Part shown: in pieces, positions 33,397 to 44,576 of the stretch
Numbering within the stretch: position 1 is the stretch's first letter
How the letters are laid out: each line of letters begins with the position of its first letter
NCBI GenBank assembly: GCA_963724985.1
Contig: CAVRWV010000003.1
Coordinates: 1-64,000 of the forward strand
Length of the DNA stretch: 64,000 nt
Direction of reading: 5' to 3'
Source of the DNA: JAJPJE01 sp963724985
Lineage (GTDB): Bacteria > Acidobacteriota > Terriglobia > Terriglobales > Acidobacteriaceae
Position numbers and translations under genes: made by a program
Notes under the pieces: generated by a model
What the model was told of the DNA's origin: nothing
Databases searched by the model: none
The model's input: the letters and a program-made list of their open reading frames with translations, nothing else

Positions 33397-33918
33397 ATGA
33401 ACGCACTGAGGGTGACTCTGCTCTTCCTATTGGCCTTACTCCTCGCGGAATGCGGAGGCATGGGAATGGGCAACACGGCATCTTCGAATTTGAATGCCGC
33501 GAACAGCATGAACGGCAATTGGACAGCCACGATGATGACGCAGACGGGCACGCAGATGATGGCTTTCACTTCAGCTCTCAGCCAGAACAGCAGCAACGCT
33601 GTGACTGCCACAAATCTTCAGTTCACGACACCGACTCCCTGCTTCGCATCGGGAACCACTGGAAGCGGAGCGGTGATGCTGAACAATGCCATGAATGGGT
33701 CGATGACAGGTTCGTTCGGAATGACGATTCAGTCGGGGATGATGAACGGGCAGTCTGGATCCATGGGTATGCAAATGGGAATGATGGCCACGGGAAATAA
33801 CGTGCTTACACTTCAGGGCTCGATGAGCAACATGAATACAGTCTCGGGCAACTGGACGATGACTGGCGTGATGTCCGGTTGCAGTGGATCAGGAAGTTTC
33901 ACGATGACCAGGATGTAG
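33397..33918 (+). CDS. Met/Ser/Asn-rich lipoprotein
   Basis: About 173 residues from ATG 33397 (the frame opens at 33286, but this Met starts the signal peptide). NALRVTLLFLLALLLAEC is a lipoprotein signal with lipobox LAEC, so the mature Cys is lipidated and the protein sits in the outer membrane or periplasm. The mature part is a low-complexity sequence very rich in Met, Gly, Ser, Asn and Thr with repeated GSM and NGQSGSMGM units and two Cys that may pair. Methionine-rich envelope proteins sometimes bind copper or resist oxidation; here that is speculation. Confidence 0.75.
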   Translation: MNALRVTLLFLLALLLAECGGMGMGNTASSNLNAANSMNGNWTATMMTQTGTQMMAFTSALSQNSSNAVTATNLQFTTPTPCFASGTTGSGAVMLNNAMNGSMTGSFGMTIQSGMMNGQSGSMGMQMGMMATGNNVLTLQGSMSNMNTVSGNWTMTGVMSGCSGSGSFTMTRM

Positions 33919-34008
33919 CCGTACGCGCGGTAGCTCACGCGACTTCTCATCGCATTGCTACGCCAATTCCCGCAACTCACTACTACTCAGTCCGACGTGA
34001 TTGCCGCG

Positions 34009-36190
34009 TTACTCCATTCTGAAGTCTGCAGTACGCACGAGGGATGAGTTTCCTGCTGAATCCTTGGTTGTCAATTCCAGGCGATAATCGCCCGGCTCGA
34101 GCTTGTCCGTAACTAGCTTTAGCCCGATGGGGATTACGGGATCGCCCGGATGAATCGAGGGCGCCATATTCATCAAGCCTGAATCAAATTTGACGGCTCC
34201 CGACTTTCGGTCCAGCACGCGGTATTCGACCACAACGATAGGGGGCTTTTCGGATTTGAGGAGAGGCTCGTACACCTCGACATATAGAACCGCCATATCG
34301 GCTTTCTTGAACTGGTTGGTCGCAGACGGAACGATCTGCATGTGATTCACGATCAATGGCGTGCGATCTTCGAGCAGCGCGTCTTCGACTTCTGCAGGAT
34401 TGTCTTTCAGGTTCAGGAGCGTATTGCTGAGCGCGACTCCGCTCACGGCGAACTGTTTGCCATTGTTTGGCTCGATGACGAGCGGCGTTTCCACCTTACC
34501 GAAGCTTTCACCGCCAGAGCTGAATACTACCTTCAACTGGAAATCTCCGGATGGCACTGAGAATTGTTTTTCGTAGGAATAAGGTTTTTGGGTGAATGTT
34601 TCCAACTCGTCCTTGTTCTGGAAATCAAGTTTCACGGTGTCGCTGAAACGCGCTGCAACTTGTCCGTCCTTAGTAACAGCGACGCCGAGTAAGTCAACAG
34701 ACGCTCGGTATTTTCCCTTCTCTTTCTCGATCTTCATCGCTTGCGCAGGAATCTGCATGGTCACGTCGACGCGCGCAACATTCGGGGCTGTGTAGAAGAA
34801 CGGCGCGATGAGCGAGCTCTGATACTTGCCGCCTTGTTCGGCGGTAGCTCGGGCTTCCAAGGTCTTGGACGTTGTCGTTCCGGCCAGCAAGTCCGTTGAC
34901 TTTACGCTGCAATAGCCGCTGCGCGAACGAATGATGGTGTCGCCGCGATCGACTTTGACTTTCAATGCGTGGCAGCTGCCCTCTGGAGAATCAGTGGGGG
35001 AATATCCCAAGACGTAATACTGGTTCTGTTCAGCCGAGATTTTCTGCATTCCGCTCAGCAGATCGTTCGTGTTGGTAATTACGAATCCGCCAGTTCCAGA
35101 GGCGAGCGCATAAAACAACTGTTGATTCGTGGTCGTGCTCTCAGGGAATGGTGGAATAATTCGCGGGCGGCTCATCGGATTCTGGTACACGGTTGGCGGT
35201 CTGGTTGTGGTTGCAGGCGGCCTTACGGTTCCTCCAGTGGGAGGACGGGGAGCGCCACCTCCGCCTGGTTTGCCACCGGCCTGAAAAAATGCTGCCGGCC
35301 GCAGAAAGCCCTGCGCCGATCCGCCGTAGATGAGAGACGCAAGCTTCAGGTGGCCAGCTTCTGGAGCCAAGGCAGGATTTTGACTCGGGTACAGTGCTCC
35401 AGTCGGCGGCATCTTCGTGGGCGCCACGAGACCGCGAACATCAACTGGATAGACCGCGACGTTTGCTTTGTTGCATGCATCGATCGCTGCCGTCAGATCC
35501 GGCGTAGTGTCAGCCGTAATTCCAAATCCCGCGCTCAGGAAAATAAGGATCTTACGTCCCGGCACGGCGGCGAGACTTTTTGCCAGGCCGCGTAGCGCGC
35601 GCAGTGTGGTGTATTGCCCAAAATCCAGTTCTGCACTGGAGAGAGCCACCGCACCCATGGAGGCCGATTCCGAATTACTCGCGACATAGGATCGGCTCAA
35701 CCCGGTCACCACCTTCTTCAGTCGATCGGCATCCGAGGTGAAATTCTGCGTAATGCTTAGCGCTCCTCCAAAATTTACGATCGCCATCAGCCGATTCGGC
35801 CCGGCATTTGAATCGATGAAGTTCACCGCTGCTTGGCGTGCGTTAATCTGATCGGCGAGTTCTGTGCTTGAATTATCGAAGAACAAGCACCATGTAGTGC
35901 GGCCGTGAGTTCTCCGGCGTTGCAGGGTCGGCCTCATAAGAGAAAGATTTGATCGTCTGCTCTTTGCCATCCTCATACACGCGAAAGTCTTTTGCGGTCA
36001 GATCGTGTATGTACGCGCCCTTCTTGTCAGTCACCACCGTGTCCACGAGCACCAGTTTGGTTTCCGCATGAAAGGTCGGCGCAGAAGTCGCTGCGGGGGA
36101 CGCTGGGATTTGGTCCTGCGCGAAGACAAGCATCGTTGTACAGATGAGAGCGGGCAGCGAACTCAAGAATCTCCGAAGACCTTTTTGCAT
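34009..36190 (-). pseudogene. VWFA-related secreted protein A, single frameshift
   Basis: Two frames make one protein of about 726 residues. The first (36190 to about 35880) has a signal peptide (MQKGLRRFLSSLPALICTTM...) and TKLVLVDTVVTDKKG, a segment typical of Acidobacterial VWFA-related proteins. The second continues with LFFDNSSTELADQ, KILIFLSAGFG and a long beta-rich C-terminus. One extra T in CTTGTTCTTC, near 35886, breaks the frame: removing it restores MVLFFDNSS. The MIDAS-like DxS motif would be DNSS. The protein is exported and likely surface or periplasmic; function in the family is unknown. It lies 12 bp downstream of a second VWFA gene, so the two form a pair. Confidence 0.8.
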
Positions 36191-36202
36191 GATGTAACTC
36201 CA

Positions 36203-37988
36203 CTACGGAATGGTAAGAGTATCGTTCCTGGCCGACAGCAGCTGGCCCTCGGTATCGCGCACGACGACCCGGACCAGGTAGTCACCGGGCTTCACAGCGA
36301 AGCTCGACTTTATGGCGATACCATTTTGCAGATGGCGCTGCATCGAGTCGTCACGCATATGGAACTCGATCGTCTTTTCCTGCCCGGAGACGAAGCGGCC
36401 ATTGCGGTCGAATAATACGGAAACCACGGTGATCGTGTCGAGATTGCGGTCCGCTTCCTTCCGGAAGGTGAGATGGCGCAAATCGACGTGAGTAAGTACG
36501 GCGACGTTCGCCTGATCGGTGGCCGACTTGAAGAACTCGGTATGCAGATCTACGGGGATATCCTGCCGTTCGTCGCGGGAGAAGACGGCGTCTTCGATGT
36601 CTGACTTGGTCTGTTCGGCTGCGTCCTGCGTGCGGCTAGGCGCGAAGTAGCCCTTTTGCGTGCGAGCGCTGAGCCCCGGCGGATTATTGATCACTACTTT
36701 AAGGTTATGAAACTTGCCGTCAGCTTTCAGGCTCTGCGGCGTGAACGAGAGCATGTAAGCGAACTCGGGATTCGCCGAAGTGCGGCGGAATCCCTCGAGC
36801 AAGTCGTTGTTGTTACGGAAGAAAATCCCACCGGTTCCATCTGCGATCTCGGCCAGTACGTCGTTCTGATGGGAGGCACTGTCATGCATGTACTGCTCAA
36901 ACAAAGGTGGTGTACCCGGTTTGTCCAGTTTCTTCTGAGGATCCAGAAGTGGATCCGTCCACAAGCCACGGAGATCGAGAGTATTGATTGCGATATTGGC
37001 GTGAAGGGCCCGGTCGAACAGCAGTGTCATCAAGGAATAGTCTGTGGTGAAAAATCCTGGGGAAACCAGCACCATCGAGCGTTGCCCAGGCGTAGTGGAG
37101 AGCCGGCCGACGATGTCGCGAATAACCGACAGCGACATTCGCATATCGGCATCGCCATTGTTCAGTTCTCGCTCGGCGGCATTCTCGACTACTGGACTAG
37201 CAGCAGCAATGGCCGCAGCGTCCGTAGTGTCGGAGCCGTGTGGAAGGCCCAAACATTCGACGGTATCGCTGACCAAAGCCTGCTTCAATTCCCGGTTGTT
37301 CTTGTTCACAATCTGGTCAGCAAAATAAGCAGTCATCCGCGGACAGATCGCTGGAAACGGCCCTCATCAGCAAAGCCTGTTGAATCTTCGCAATCGTCTC
37401 GAGTAACTGCTTGCGATCGTCGGTGAAGTCAAGCATCACCCGGCCCGATGTCGTGAAGATCGCAGCCCGATCTGTAGGCGCCATCGAAGCTGACAGATAC
37501 TTGCTGGCAGCGTCTTTCACGCGTGCCAGATCTGGGATCTCGACGTGAAGATCATCGAATACATATGCGACGTATCTCTGCGGCTCCGCGACCTTGCCGG
37601 GCTCCTCCGCTGGTTTGCGAGCGCCACCTGACTCGCCGGCGCCCGACCCGGTGAGCGAGAATGACGTGATCGGCTGAGGCTTGCCGTTATCCAACACCTG
37701 GAACGATTCGCGAGCGAGATTGCCGACAGCATTTCCGTGCGAATCACGTACTACCACCCTGAGCAGAACCTGGTTCACTCGAACCTTGAACGTTGTCGTC
37801 TCGTGCGACACAACTTCCGGCTGATTGTGCTGCTGAGAGATGTTCACGGGGCTTGCCGTGGAAGTCGCAGAAGTGGGGGTCGCGGTCTGCGCCGAAGCCG
37901 TAATGCTTTCCAGAAGGACAAAAGAGATGAGCGCGAGTCCGCAGGCGCTGAGTATCGATGAACGACGAATAGCTGATTGTGAATCCAC
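36203..37988 (-). pseudogene. VWFA-related secreted protein B, single frameshift
   Basis: As with the neighbouring gene, two frames form one protein. The first (37988 to about 37350) has an N-terminal hydrophobic signal, then VNQVLLRVVVRDSHGNAVG and YVAYVFDDLHVEI, the family's DDLH metal-site region. The second continues CPRMTAYFADQIVNKNN, MVLVSPGFFT and a beta-rich C-terminus. The switch lies between 37340 and 37380. Genes A and B are only 12 bp apart and read in the same direction, so B is upstream in a two-gene unit. The joined length is about 590 residues. Confidence 0.8.
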
Positions 37989-38146
37989 GCGGCCCCCCTG
38001 AAATCGAGCTACATCGCCCCGGGCAAATCCTACACCGTTCTGAGCTCCATAAACCCACGATTCAGCCGCTTGACGCTTTTGCGAAAATATTCACTAACAA
38101 ATTGCCGTATCGCCAGCAGCTCACCCTGAGTTAGATTACCGGCGAT

Positions 38147-40405
38147 ATGAATATCGACCGCTTGCGATGCGCGACCTTCCGATTCAATAGCGTCTCCGTC
38201 CTTTTCTTAGCTGATCGTCGTTGCGCTCGCCGCGGCGCAGCCCAGGAGTCGCCCGCTGCCGCTCCGTATAAAGATCCGAAACTTCCGGTCGAACAGCGGG
38301 TCCAGGACCTCCTCGGACGCATGACGCTGGAAGAAAAAATCTCCATGCTGAATGGCGCGAACTGGATGGAGAGCGTTGCGATTCCGCGGCTCGGCATTCC
38401 TGCGATCAAAATGGCGGACGGTCCCATGGGAATTCGCTCGTGGCTGGGCAGCTCGGCGATCACCAGCGCGCCAGGTGCGAAGCAGATCTTCAGCAGCACT
38501 GCCTTCCCGGCTGGAATTGCGGTCGCTGCAACCTGGGATCCGGAAATTGCGCGGCAGGTCGGCCAGGCGATCGGTCAAGAGATGAGGTCGATCGACCGCA
38601 ATATGATCCTCGGCCCGACAGTGAATATTCAGCGCGTGCCTCTGTGGGGACGCAACTTCGAGGGCTACGGCGAGGATCCGTATCTTGCTTCGCGCATGGG
38701 AGTGGCTTACATCAAGGGAGTACAGGGCGAAGGCGTCATCGCGACCGTGAAGCATTTCGCGGCGAACAATGAGGAGTTCGAGCGTCACCGCATCGACGCA
38801 GCGATTGACGAGCGCGCTCTACAGGAGATTTACTTTCCGGCCTTCAAAGCTGCCGTGCAGGAAGCAGGCGTCTGGTCGGTGATGTCGGCTTACAACAAGG
38901 TGAATGGAACGTACTGCGCGGAGAACGAATATCTGCTCAAAAATGTCCTGAAGAACGGATGGGGCTTCAAGGGATTCGTGGTCTCTGATTGGGGCAGCAC
39001 TTACAGCACCGCCGCGACGGTGAATGCCGGGATGGACCTCGAGATGCCCGGTGGGGACGTCGCGCGGAAGTGGTTGCAGAAGGATAGAACGATCAAGGAC
39101 GGGAATGGCGGAGACTGGCTGTCGCCGGAGAAGGTGTCGGCCGAAATTGAGGCGGGACACATACCACCCGCGAACGTCGACGACAATGTGAGCCGTATCC
39201 TGCGCGTCATCTTTCTGAGCGGACAGTTCGATCGTCCGAGCACTGCCCCTGGACCGATTGATACTCCCGAACAACGTGCAGTAGCTCGGCGCGCGGCCGC
39301 TGAGAGCATTGTGCTGCTCAAGAACGCCGGTGAGCTGCTGCCGCTCGATCCTGCGAAAATCAAATCGGTCGCGGTCATTGGTCCGAACGCGGCTGTAGCG
39401 AGAATCGGCGGCGGAGGAAGCTCGCTAGTACATCCCGCTTCCGCGGTGACTCCGCTCGATGGCATCAAGCAGCGCGCTGGCGCAAAGGTTCAGATCACCT
39501 ATGCGCTCGGAGTGGGAATCCCCGGGGAAGATCCGAAGAACGACACGCCAGAGGCTCGGGAGCAATTGCGGAAGGAAGCGGTGGCCACAGCCTCTAAAGC
39601 GGACGCGGCAATTGTTTTTGTGGGCGATTCTCCTGCTATCGAATCCGAGTCTTTCGATCGGAAGACTCTCGACTTGCCTGAAGGTCAGGACGAACTGATC
39701 CAGGAAGTCGCGAAGGTAAATCGCAATACAGTCGTCGTATTCAACGCGGGCGGTCCGGTAAATGTGAGCCGCTGGGTGGATAGTGTGCCGGCGCTTATGG
39801 GAGCCTGGTTCGGCGGCGAAGAAGGCGGCCACGCCGTCGCAGATGTTCTGTTCGGGGATGTGAATCCATCCGGCAAGCTTCCGTTCTCCCTTATTAATGA
39901 ATGGAAGGTATCGCCGGCCTACGGCAATTATCCAGGCGAGAACCTGCACGTGAAGTATGCGGAAGGTATTTACGTTGGGTACCGATACTTCGATAAACAC
40001 GACATCGCGCCCCAGTATCCCTTCGGCTACGGACTCTCCTATACTCATTTTGGATACAGTGACCTGAAAATCTCTCCAGCCAAGGCTTCCGGCAACTCGC
40101 AATTTACAGTGACTCTGAAGCTGGCGAATCAAGGAAAGCGTGCGGGCGCAGAAGTCGTGCAACTGTATGTGCACGATGGGCACTCTGCCGTTGATCGTCC
40201 CGTCAAAGAGCTAAAGGCCTTTCGACGCGTACAGCTTTCTCCTGGTCAGTCGACTTCGGTGAGCTTTACCTTGGATAAGAGCGCGCTAACCTACTACAGC
40301 GTGCAGAAGAAGGATTGGATCGCGGAACCAGGAAAGTTCGACGTGCTCGTGGGCTCATCTTCAAGGGACATCCGGCTGCAAAAATCTTTTGAGCTACTCC
40401 CATAG
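38147..40405 (+). CDS. Glycoside hydrolase family 3 beta-glucosidase-like enzyme
   Basis: A 752-residue GH3 enzyme with the usual three parts: TIM-barrel (IPAIKMADGPMG, NFEGYGEDPYL, KHFAANN), the nucleophile Asp281 in VVSDWGS, the alpha/beta sandwich (AVIGPNAAVARIGGGGSS), and a C-terminal fibronectin-III-like domain (LTYYSVQKKDWIAEPG). It cleaves terminal beta-linked sugars from oligosaccharides. The N-terminal 35 residues are odd: frame 0 reads LADRRCARRGAA, while the +1 frame of the same bases reads LIVVALAAA, a good signal-peptide core. Two compensating indels or a sequencing error may have scrambled the signal sequence. Confidence 0.93.
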   Translation: MNIDRLRCATFRFNSVSVLFLADRRCARRGAAQESPAAAPYKDPKLPVEQRVQDLLGRMTLEEKISMLNGANWMESVAIPRLGIPAIKMADGPMGIRSWLGSSAITSAPGAKQIFSSTAFPAGIAVAATWDPEIARQVGQAIGQEMRSIDRNMILGPTVNIQRVPLWGRNFEGYGEDPYLASRMGVAYIKGVQGEGVIATVKHFAANNEEFERHRIDAAIDERALQEIYFPAFKAAVQEAGVWSVMSAYNKVNGTYCAENEYLLKNVLKNGWGFKGFVVSDWGSTYSTAATVNAGMDLEMPGGDVARKWLQKDRTIKDGNGGDWLSPEKVSAEIEAGHIPPANVDDNVSRILRVIFLSGQFDRPSTAPGPIDTPEQRAVARRAAAESIVLLKNAGELLPLDPAKIKSVAVIGPNAAVARIGGGGSSLVHPASAVTPLDGIKQRAGAKVQITYALGVGIPGEDPKNDTPEAREQLRKEAVATASKADAAIVFVGDSPAIESESFDRKTLDLPEGQDELIQEVAKVNRNTVVVFNAGGPVNVSRWVDSVPALMGAWFGGEEGGHAVADVLFGDVNPSGKLPFSLINEWKVSPAYGNYPGENLHVKYAEGIYVGYRYFDKHDIAPQYPFGYGLSYTHFGYSDLKISPAKASGNSQFTVTLKLANQGKRAGAEVVQLYVHDGHSAVDRPVKELKAFRRVQLSPGQSTSVSFTLDKSALTYYSVQKKDWIAEPGKFDVLVGSSSRDIRLQKSFELLP

Positions 40406-40836
40406 GGGGACGAGAGCACAGCTGAATCCATAGTCTCTCGTTCCACGATGGTGCCTGCCCTGAGCTGCTGGTGCTTCGCCATCACCGAACGCTTTTCTGC
40501 GATGACGAGTAGTAAGGTACATTCATTACTCCATCTCTGAAATATTTATGCTCGTATTGCGCATTGCACTTAAGTGTGAGCAGGCCACGATTGTCTCTCG
40601 CGCACTCTGGTACCAGTCGTTGCTGCGCAGCCGCAACCTTCCTGTCCCGCGTTGAATCAAAAGTCCCCGAGAGGAGTGGAAAGCAGATCAGCACAGCTGC
40701 GATTCGAATCGGCTGTCGCGATTTTCTTACCCCCATCACTGCACTTCCCGGCCTGGCAGTAGAAGGCGTCACGCACATACAGGCAGCTCAACAAAGATAA
40801 AAAACATCGTCACACGATGATACAGCGGGAGACCCG
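40406..40836. other. Intergenic, nothing recognised
   Basis: About 430 bp. A weak stem ACGAGAG/CTCTCGT (40410-40441) follows the GH3 stop and could help termination, but no T-run follows it. The region should contain the promoter of the receptor gene. Confidence 0.4.
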
Positions 40837-43800
40837 ATGAAGCGTTCCATCGTTTCGCTGATTCTCTGCGTGGCTTGCTCCATGATCCCTGCACTCGCGC
40901 AGGTGACCACGGGCATTATTGCGGGTACGGTAACAGATCAAACCGGGGCAGTTGTGCCGGATACCCCAGTCACGATAACCAATATCGCTACCGGTGCCAC
41001 GCGCACCACAAACACAAACTCGTCAGGAGGCTATCGCGTTGAGGCGTTGCCTCAAGGCACTTACCAAGTCAATGTCAAAGCTCCAAATTTCAAGGAGTCG
41101 GTAACCAATGCCGTGGAAGTACACGCGGCAAGCACAACGTCAGTGGACGTAAAACTTCAGTTGGGTAAGGCGACCGAACATGTGGACGTCGAAGCCAACG
41201 CCATACAGGTGCAGACCGACAACGCATCTCTCGGTGAAACAGTCGAGGGTCAGCAGGTGCGGGAACTGCCACTGAACGGGCGCAGCTTCGTTCAGTTGAC
41301 GCAGTTGCAGCCCGGAGTATCCGCGGCGAACAACTTCGACACCAAAAATAAAGGACTGCAGGGCGGCGTCGATTTCTCCGTGAACGGAAATGCGACCACC
41401 AACAACCTTTATCTTGTGGATGGTGCGAACAACAACGATACGGGTTCAAACCGTACGATCTTGATCTATCCCTCGATTGAGTCGATTGCGGAATTCAAGA
41501 TGTTGCGTAATAGCTATGGCGCTGAATATGGCCAGGCTGCCGGTGCAGTGATCAACATCGTCACCCGCAGTGGGACCAACGACTGGCATGGCAGTGCCTT
41601 GTACAGCGGACGCAACACGGTGCTCAATGCGCGCACCTACTTCGCCGCGCAACGAACCGCGATCGCCAATGCCGCAGGAGAGACACTGCCTTTCGACGGC
41701 AAAGACAAAGTGAACCGCAACGATTGGGGCTATTCACTAGGCGGCCCAATTATTAAAAACAAGTTGTTCTTCTTCTGGAGCCAGGAGTGGAATCACGAAA
41801 TCCGCGGCATTACGAAGACCGCTTGTGTTCCAACACTCGCGGAGGCGCAAGGCGATTTCTCGGGAGGCACGAGTTGCGGGGAACCGGCCCCGAACATTCC
41901 TGCTGCTCTTCAAGCGCCCGGGAATCCGCTCAAGATCGCAAATCCCAGTGCGGCGGGATTGCTGTTGCCCCAGAAATATCCGCTGCCTAACCAAGTGACA
42001 ACCAATGGCAACAACTGGTCCAACTCGCTGAATACCCCTCTGTATTGGCGGCAAGAAAATCTTCGTATCGACTACAACCTCACGAAGTCGAACACCCTGA
42101 TGGGCCGCTTTACGCAGGACACATGGAGCAACAACTCCTATAACGCCGGCTATTGGGGAGAGGATCCCTTCCCAGCGTTGAATGACAACTGGGCGCAGCC
42201 TTCAAAGAGCATCGTCGGCAAATGGACCAAGACGATTGGAACGACGATGGTGAATGATGCCGAGTTTACTTACTCGAACAACCGCATCAACATCACCGTC
42301 GGCGGCACCGACCCCAACAATGGGTACTTATTCGGTCCAGCCCTGCAGAGTGCTATTAGCGCGGCGCTTCCCCCTCAGTTTCCAAATTCACTCAAGCGCG
42401 CTCCGGATAGTATTCCCACTATTTGGGGTGGCCTGGGCAACTATGGGAGCAACAACAACTACTGGACCATTGCGCCGTGGAACAACACGCTCGACCTGTA
42501 CGTAGCGAAAGACGACGCTTCGAAAATCATCGGGAAGCACACTCTGAAATTTGGCGCGTTAGTTAGTTGGAATGGCAAGAACGAGGATGTAAGCACATCT
42601 GCCTCGGAGCGGCCAACCTTCAATACCGGCGGCGGGAACCTGACGCTTCCAGGCGATCCAGGATTCACTGGCACCGGCAACAATCTGGCGAATGTACTGC
42701 TTCCGGGAGCGTCCTGGAACCTGACAGAGACCTCAACGAATATCCGGGCGCAGTTGCGTTGGCACGATTATGAGTTCTACGTTGCCGACAACTGGAAGGT
42801 TACTCCGCGTTTGACGCTGGATCTCGGTTTGCGCTGGTCTTTCCTCTATGCTCCGTATCAGCCGAATAACCAGATCACCAACTTCCAGCCTAACATGTAC
42901 AACCCGGCACTATCACCGATGGATGCGTGCAATGGATTGGAGATTGTGGCAGGCACCGATCCTTGCGGAGCGGCAAATGCGCAATTCGGAACGAACTTCA
43001 GTTCCGGAACACCCGGTCCAGGGCGAGCCTTGGTCAACAACAACAACCACATGATTGCTCCTCGGCTGGGCCTTGCGTGGGATCCTTGGGGTGATGGAAA
43101 TACGGCGATCCGTGTTGGCGGTGGAGAGTTCTTCCAGCGCGAACGTGTAAGCCGTTACACGCTGGTGGCCAACGCTCCGTTTGCGATTACTGCCAGCTAT
43201 ACGCGCGCTTTGGACGGCGGCCCTGCCGTAATTGCACCGGGCGCAGCACCTGCAGGTGGTATGGATCAAACCGACACGGTTCCGGTCTCGTGGCAGTGGA
43301 ACGTGAGCATACAACGTAGCCTGGCAAGAGATACCACTCTTGAACTCGGTTACGTTGGAAACCACGCTTACCATCAGACTTCAAGCTTCGACTTGAACCA
43401 GATCGCGCCGCAAAACTGGCTTGCTGCGTCGTTCCTATCCAATTCGAATGCGCAAAAAGCTGGTTTCTACGCATTCAACAACTACGACACCTCACTAACG
43501 TTTTGGACTCACCAAGGCGATGCGACTTACAACGCGTTGCAGGCACTGTTCAAGACGCGTTACAAGCGATCGCAGTTAACCGCGGCTTACACCTGGTCAC
43601 ACTCGATTGCTGACGTCATTCTGGACGACTCTTCGGGCGGCCTCGGATTCCAGAGCTTTACGTTGCCTACGGATCCGGGACTGGATCGTGGTAATTCAGC
43701 GATCAACCGGCCGATGATCTTCACCGCGAACTTCAATTACTTCCTGCCCGACCTTACTCAGGCGAACAAGTTCGTGAGGGGAGCGTTTGGAGCATGGGAG

Positions 43801-44406
43801 CTGGGCCTGATCACGACTGAAGCGAGCGGGAACTCAAACACCATCTACCAGGGAACGCTTCAGGAGAATGCAAGCCTCCGGCAAGGAGGGGCTTTTGGTG
43901 ACGGATTGCAAGCGCTCTTCAACAGTGCCAATCAACGAACCATGCAACGTCCGTTGATTGTGCCGGGGCAGAGTTGTGGCATCAGTGCCGGGGATCAAGT
44001 GATGAATCCGAATGCCTTCACGCTCGTGGGCTATCAGATCGGCACCATTCCTTCGAACACCGAGCCGCGCGGCTACTGTCGCGGTCCGAGTCTGTTGGAT
44101 ACTGATTTGTCCGTCGACAAGAACTTCAAGCTGACGGAGCGAGTCAGAATGCAGTTCCGCATGGATTTCTTCAACATCTTTAACCATGCGAATTTCCGCG
44201 GCGATCAAATCAACGGCACCCAGGGTGGGACGCTGTTCTCCAGTGTGAACTGCGGTCCACAGTTGGCGAACGGCCTATACGCACCATGCAGTCCGACCAA
44301 TAATGTGATCGGCGCTCAACAGGTGGCGACTGGCGCGGGCCAGGCGACATCGGTGGTAGGAAACGCGGGCCGCGAAATTCAGTACGGTTTGCACATCACC
44401 TTCTGA
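40837..44406 (+). CDS. Oar-like TonB-dependent receptor 1
   Basis: An 1189-residue outer-membrane protein with a signal peptide (MKRSIVSLILCVACSMIPALA). An N-terminal carboxypeptidase-regulatory-like beta-sandwich (GTVTDQTGAVVPDTPVTITN ... GGYRVEALPQGTY) precedes a plug (ELPLNGRSFVQLTQLQPGV) and a long beta-barrel rich in aromatic residues that ends with an aromatic C-terminus (YGLHITF). This is the Oar/CarboxypepD_reg architecture abundant in Acidobacteria. Ligands are unknown but such receptors import large substrates with TonB energy. It follows the GH3 gene, and a terminator follows it. Confidence 0.93.
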   Translation: MKRSIVSLILCVACSMIPALAQVTTGIIAGTVTDQTGAVVPDTPVTITNIATGATRTTNTNSSGGYRVEALPQGTYQVNVKAPNFKESVTNAVEVHAASTTSVDVKLQLGKATEHVDVEANAIQVQTDNASLGETVEGQQVRELPLNGRSFVQLTQLQPGVSAANNFDTKNKGLQGGVDFSVNGNATTNNLYLVDGANNNDTGSNRTILIYPSIESIAEFKMLRNSYGAEYGQAAGAVINIVTRSGTNDWHGSALYSGRNTVLNARTYFAAQRTAIANAAGETLPFDGKDKVNRNDWGYSLGGPIIKNKLFFFWSQEWNHEIRGITKTACVPTLAEAQGDFSGGTSCGEPAPNIPAALQAPGNPLKIANPSAAGLLLPQKYPLPNQVTTNGNNWSNSLNTPLYWRQENLRIDYNLTKSNTLMGRFTQDTWSNNSYNAGYWGEDPFPALNDNWAQPSKSIVGKWTKTIGTTMVNDAEFTYSNNRINITVGGTDPNNGYLFGPALQSAISAALPPQFPNSLKRAPDSIPTIWGGLGNYGSNNNYWTIAPWNNTLDLYVAKDDASKIIGKHTLKFGALVSWNGKNEDVSTSASERPTFNTGGGNLTLPGDPGFTGTGNNLANVLLPGASWNLTETSTNIRAQLRWHDYEFYVADNWKVTPRLTLDLGLRWSFLYAPYQPNNQITNFQPNMYNPALSPMDACNGLEIVAGTDPCGAANAQFGTNFSSGTPGPGRALVNNNNHMIAPRLGLAWDPWGDGNTAIRVGGGEFFQRERVSRYTLVANAPFAITASYTRALDGGPAVIAPGAAPAGGMDQTDTVPVSWQWNVSIQRSLARDTTLELGYVGNHAYHQTSSFDLNQIAPQNWLAASFLSNSNAQKAGFYAFNNYDTSLTFWTHQGDATYNALQALFKTRYKRSQLTAAYTWSHSIADVILDDSSGGLGFQSFTLPTDPGLDRGNSAINRPMIFTANFNYFLPDLTQANKFVRGAFGAWELGLITTEASGNSNTIYQGTLQENASLRQGGAFGDGLQALFNSANQRTMQRPLIVPGQSCGISAGDQVMNPNAFTLVGYQIGTIPSNTEPRGYCRGPSLLDTDLSVDKNFKLTERVRMQFRMDFFNIFNHANFRGDQINGTQGGTLFSSVNCGPQLANGLYAPCSPTNNVIGAQQVATGAGQATSVVGNAGREIQYGLHITF

Positions 44407-44441
44407 TTGGCTACCTATAGCGTCTCATCGAATTAGCCAAA

Positions 44442-44478
44442 CGGCAGGCCTGCAACTCTGGGCCTGCCGATTTTTCTT
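44442..44478 (+). terminator. Rho-independent terminator after the Oar-like receptor
   Basis: A perfect 9-bp stem CGGCAGGCC/GGCCTGCCG (44442-44450 and 44461-44469) with a 10-base loop is followed by ATTTTTCTTTC. It lies 35 bp after the receptor stop. Confidence 0.85.
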
Positions 44479-44576
44479 TCTTACCTTTCCCGCTTGGCTT
44501 TGCCAACCCGGATTCCTGCTGTTAGAGTGCAACGCAATCAGCAGCAACTTACCGTCCGAAAAATGCGGAGGAATCC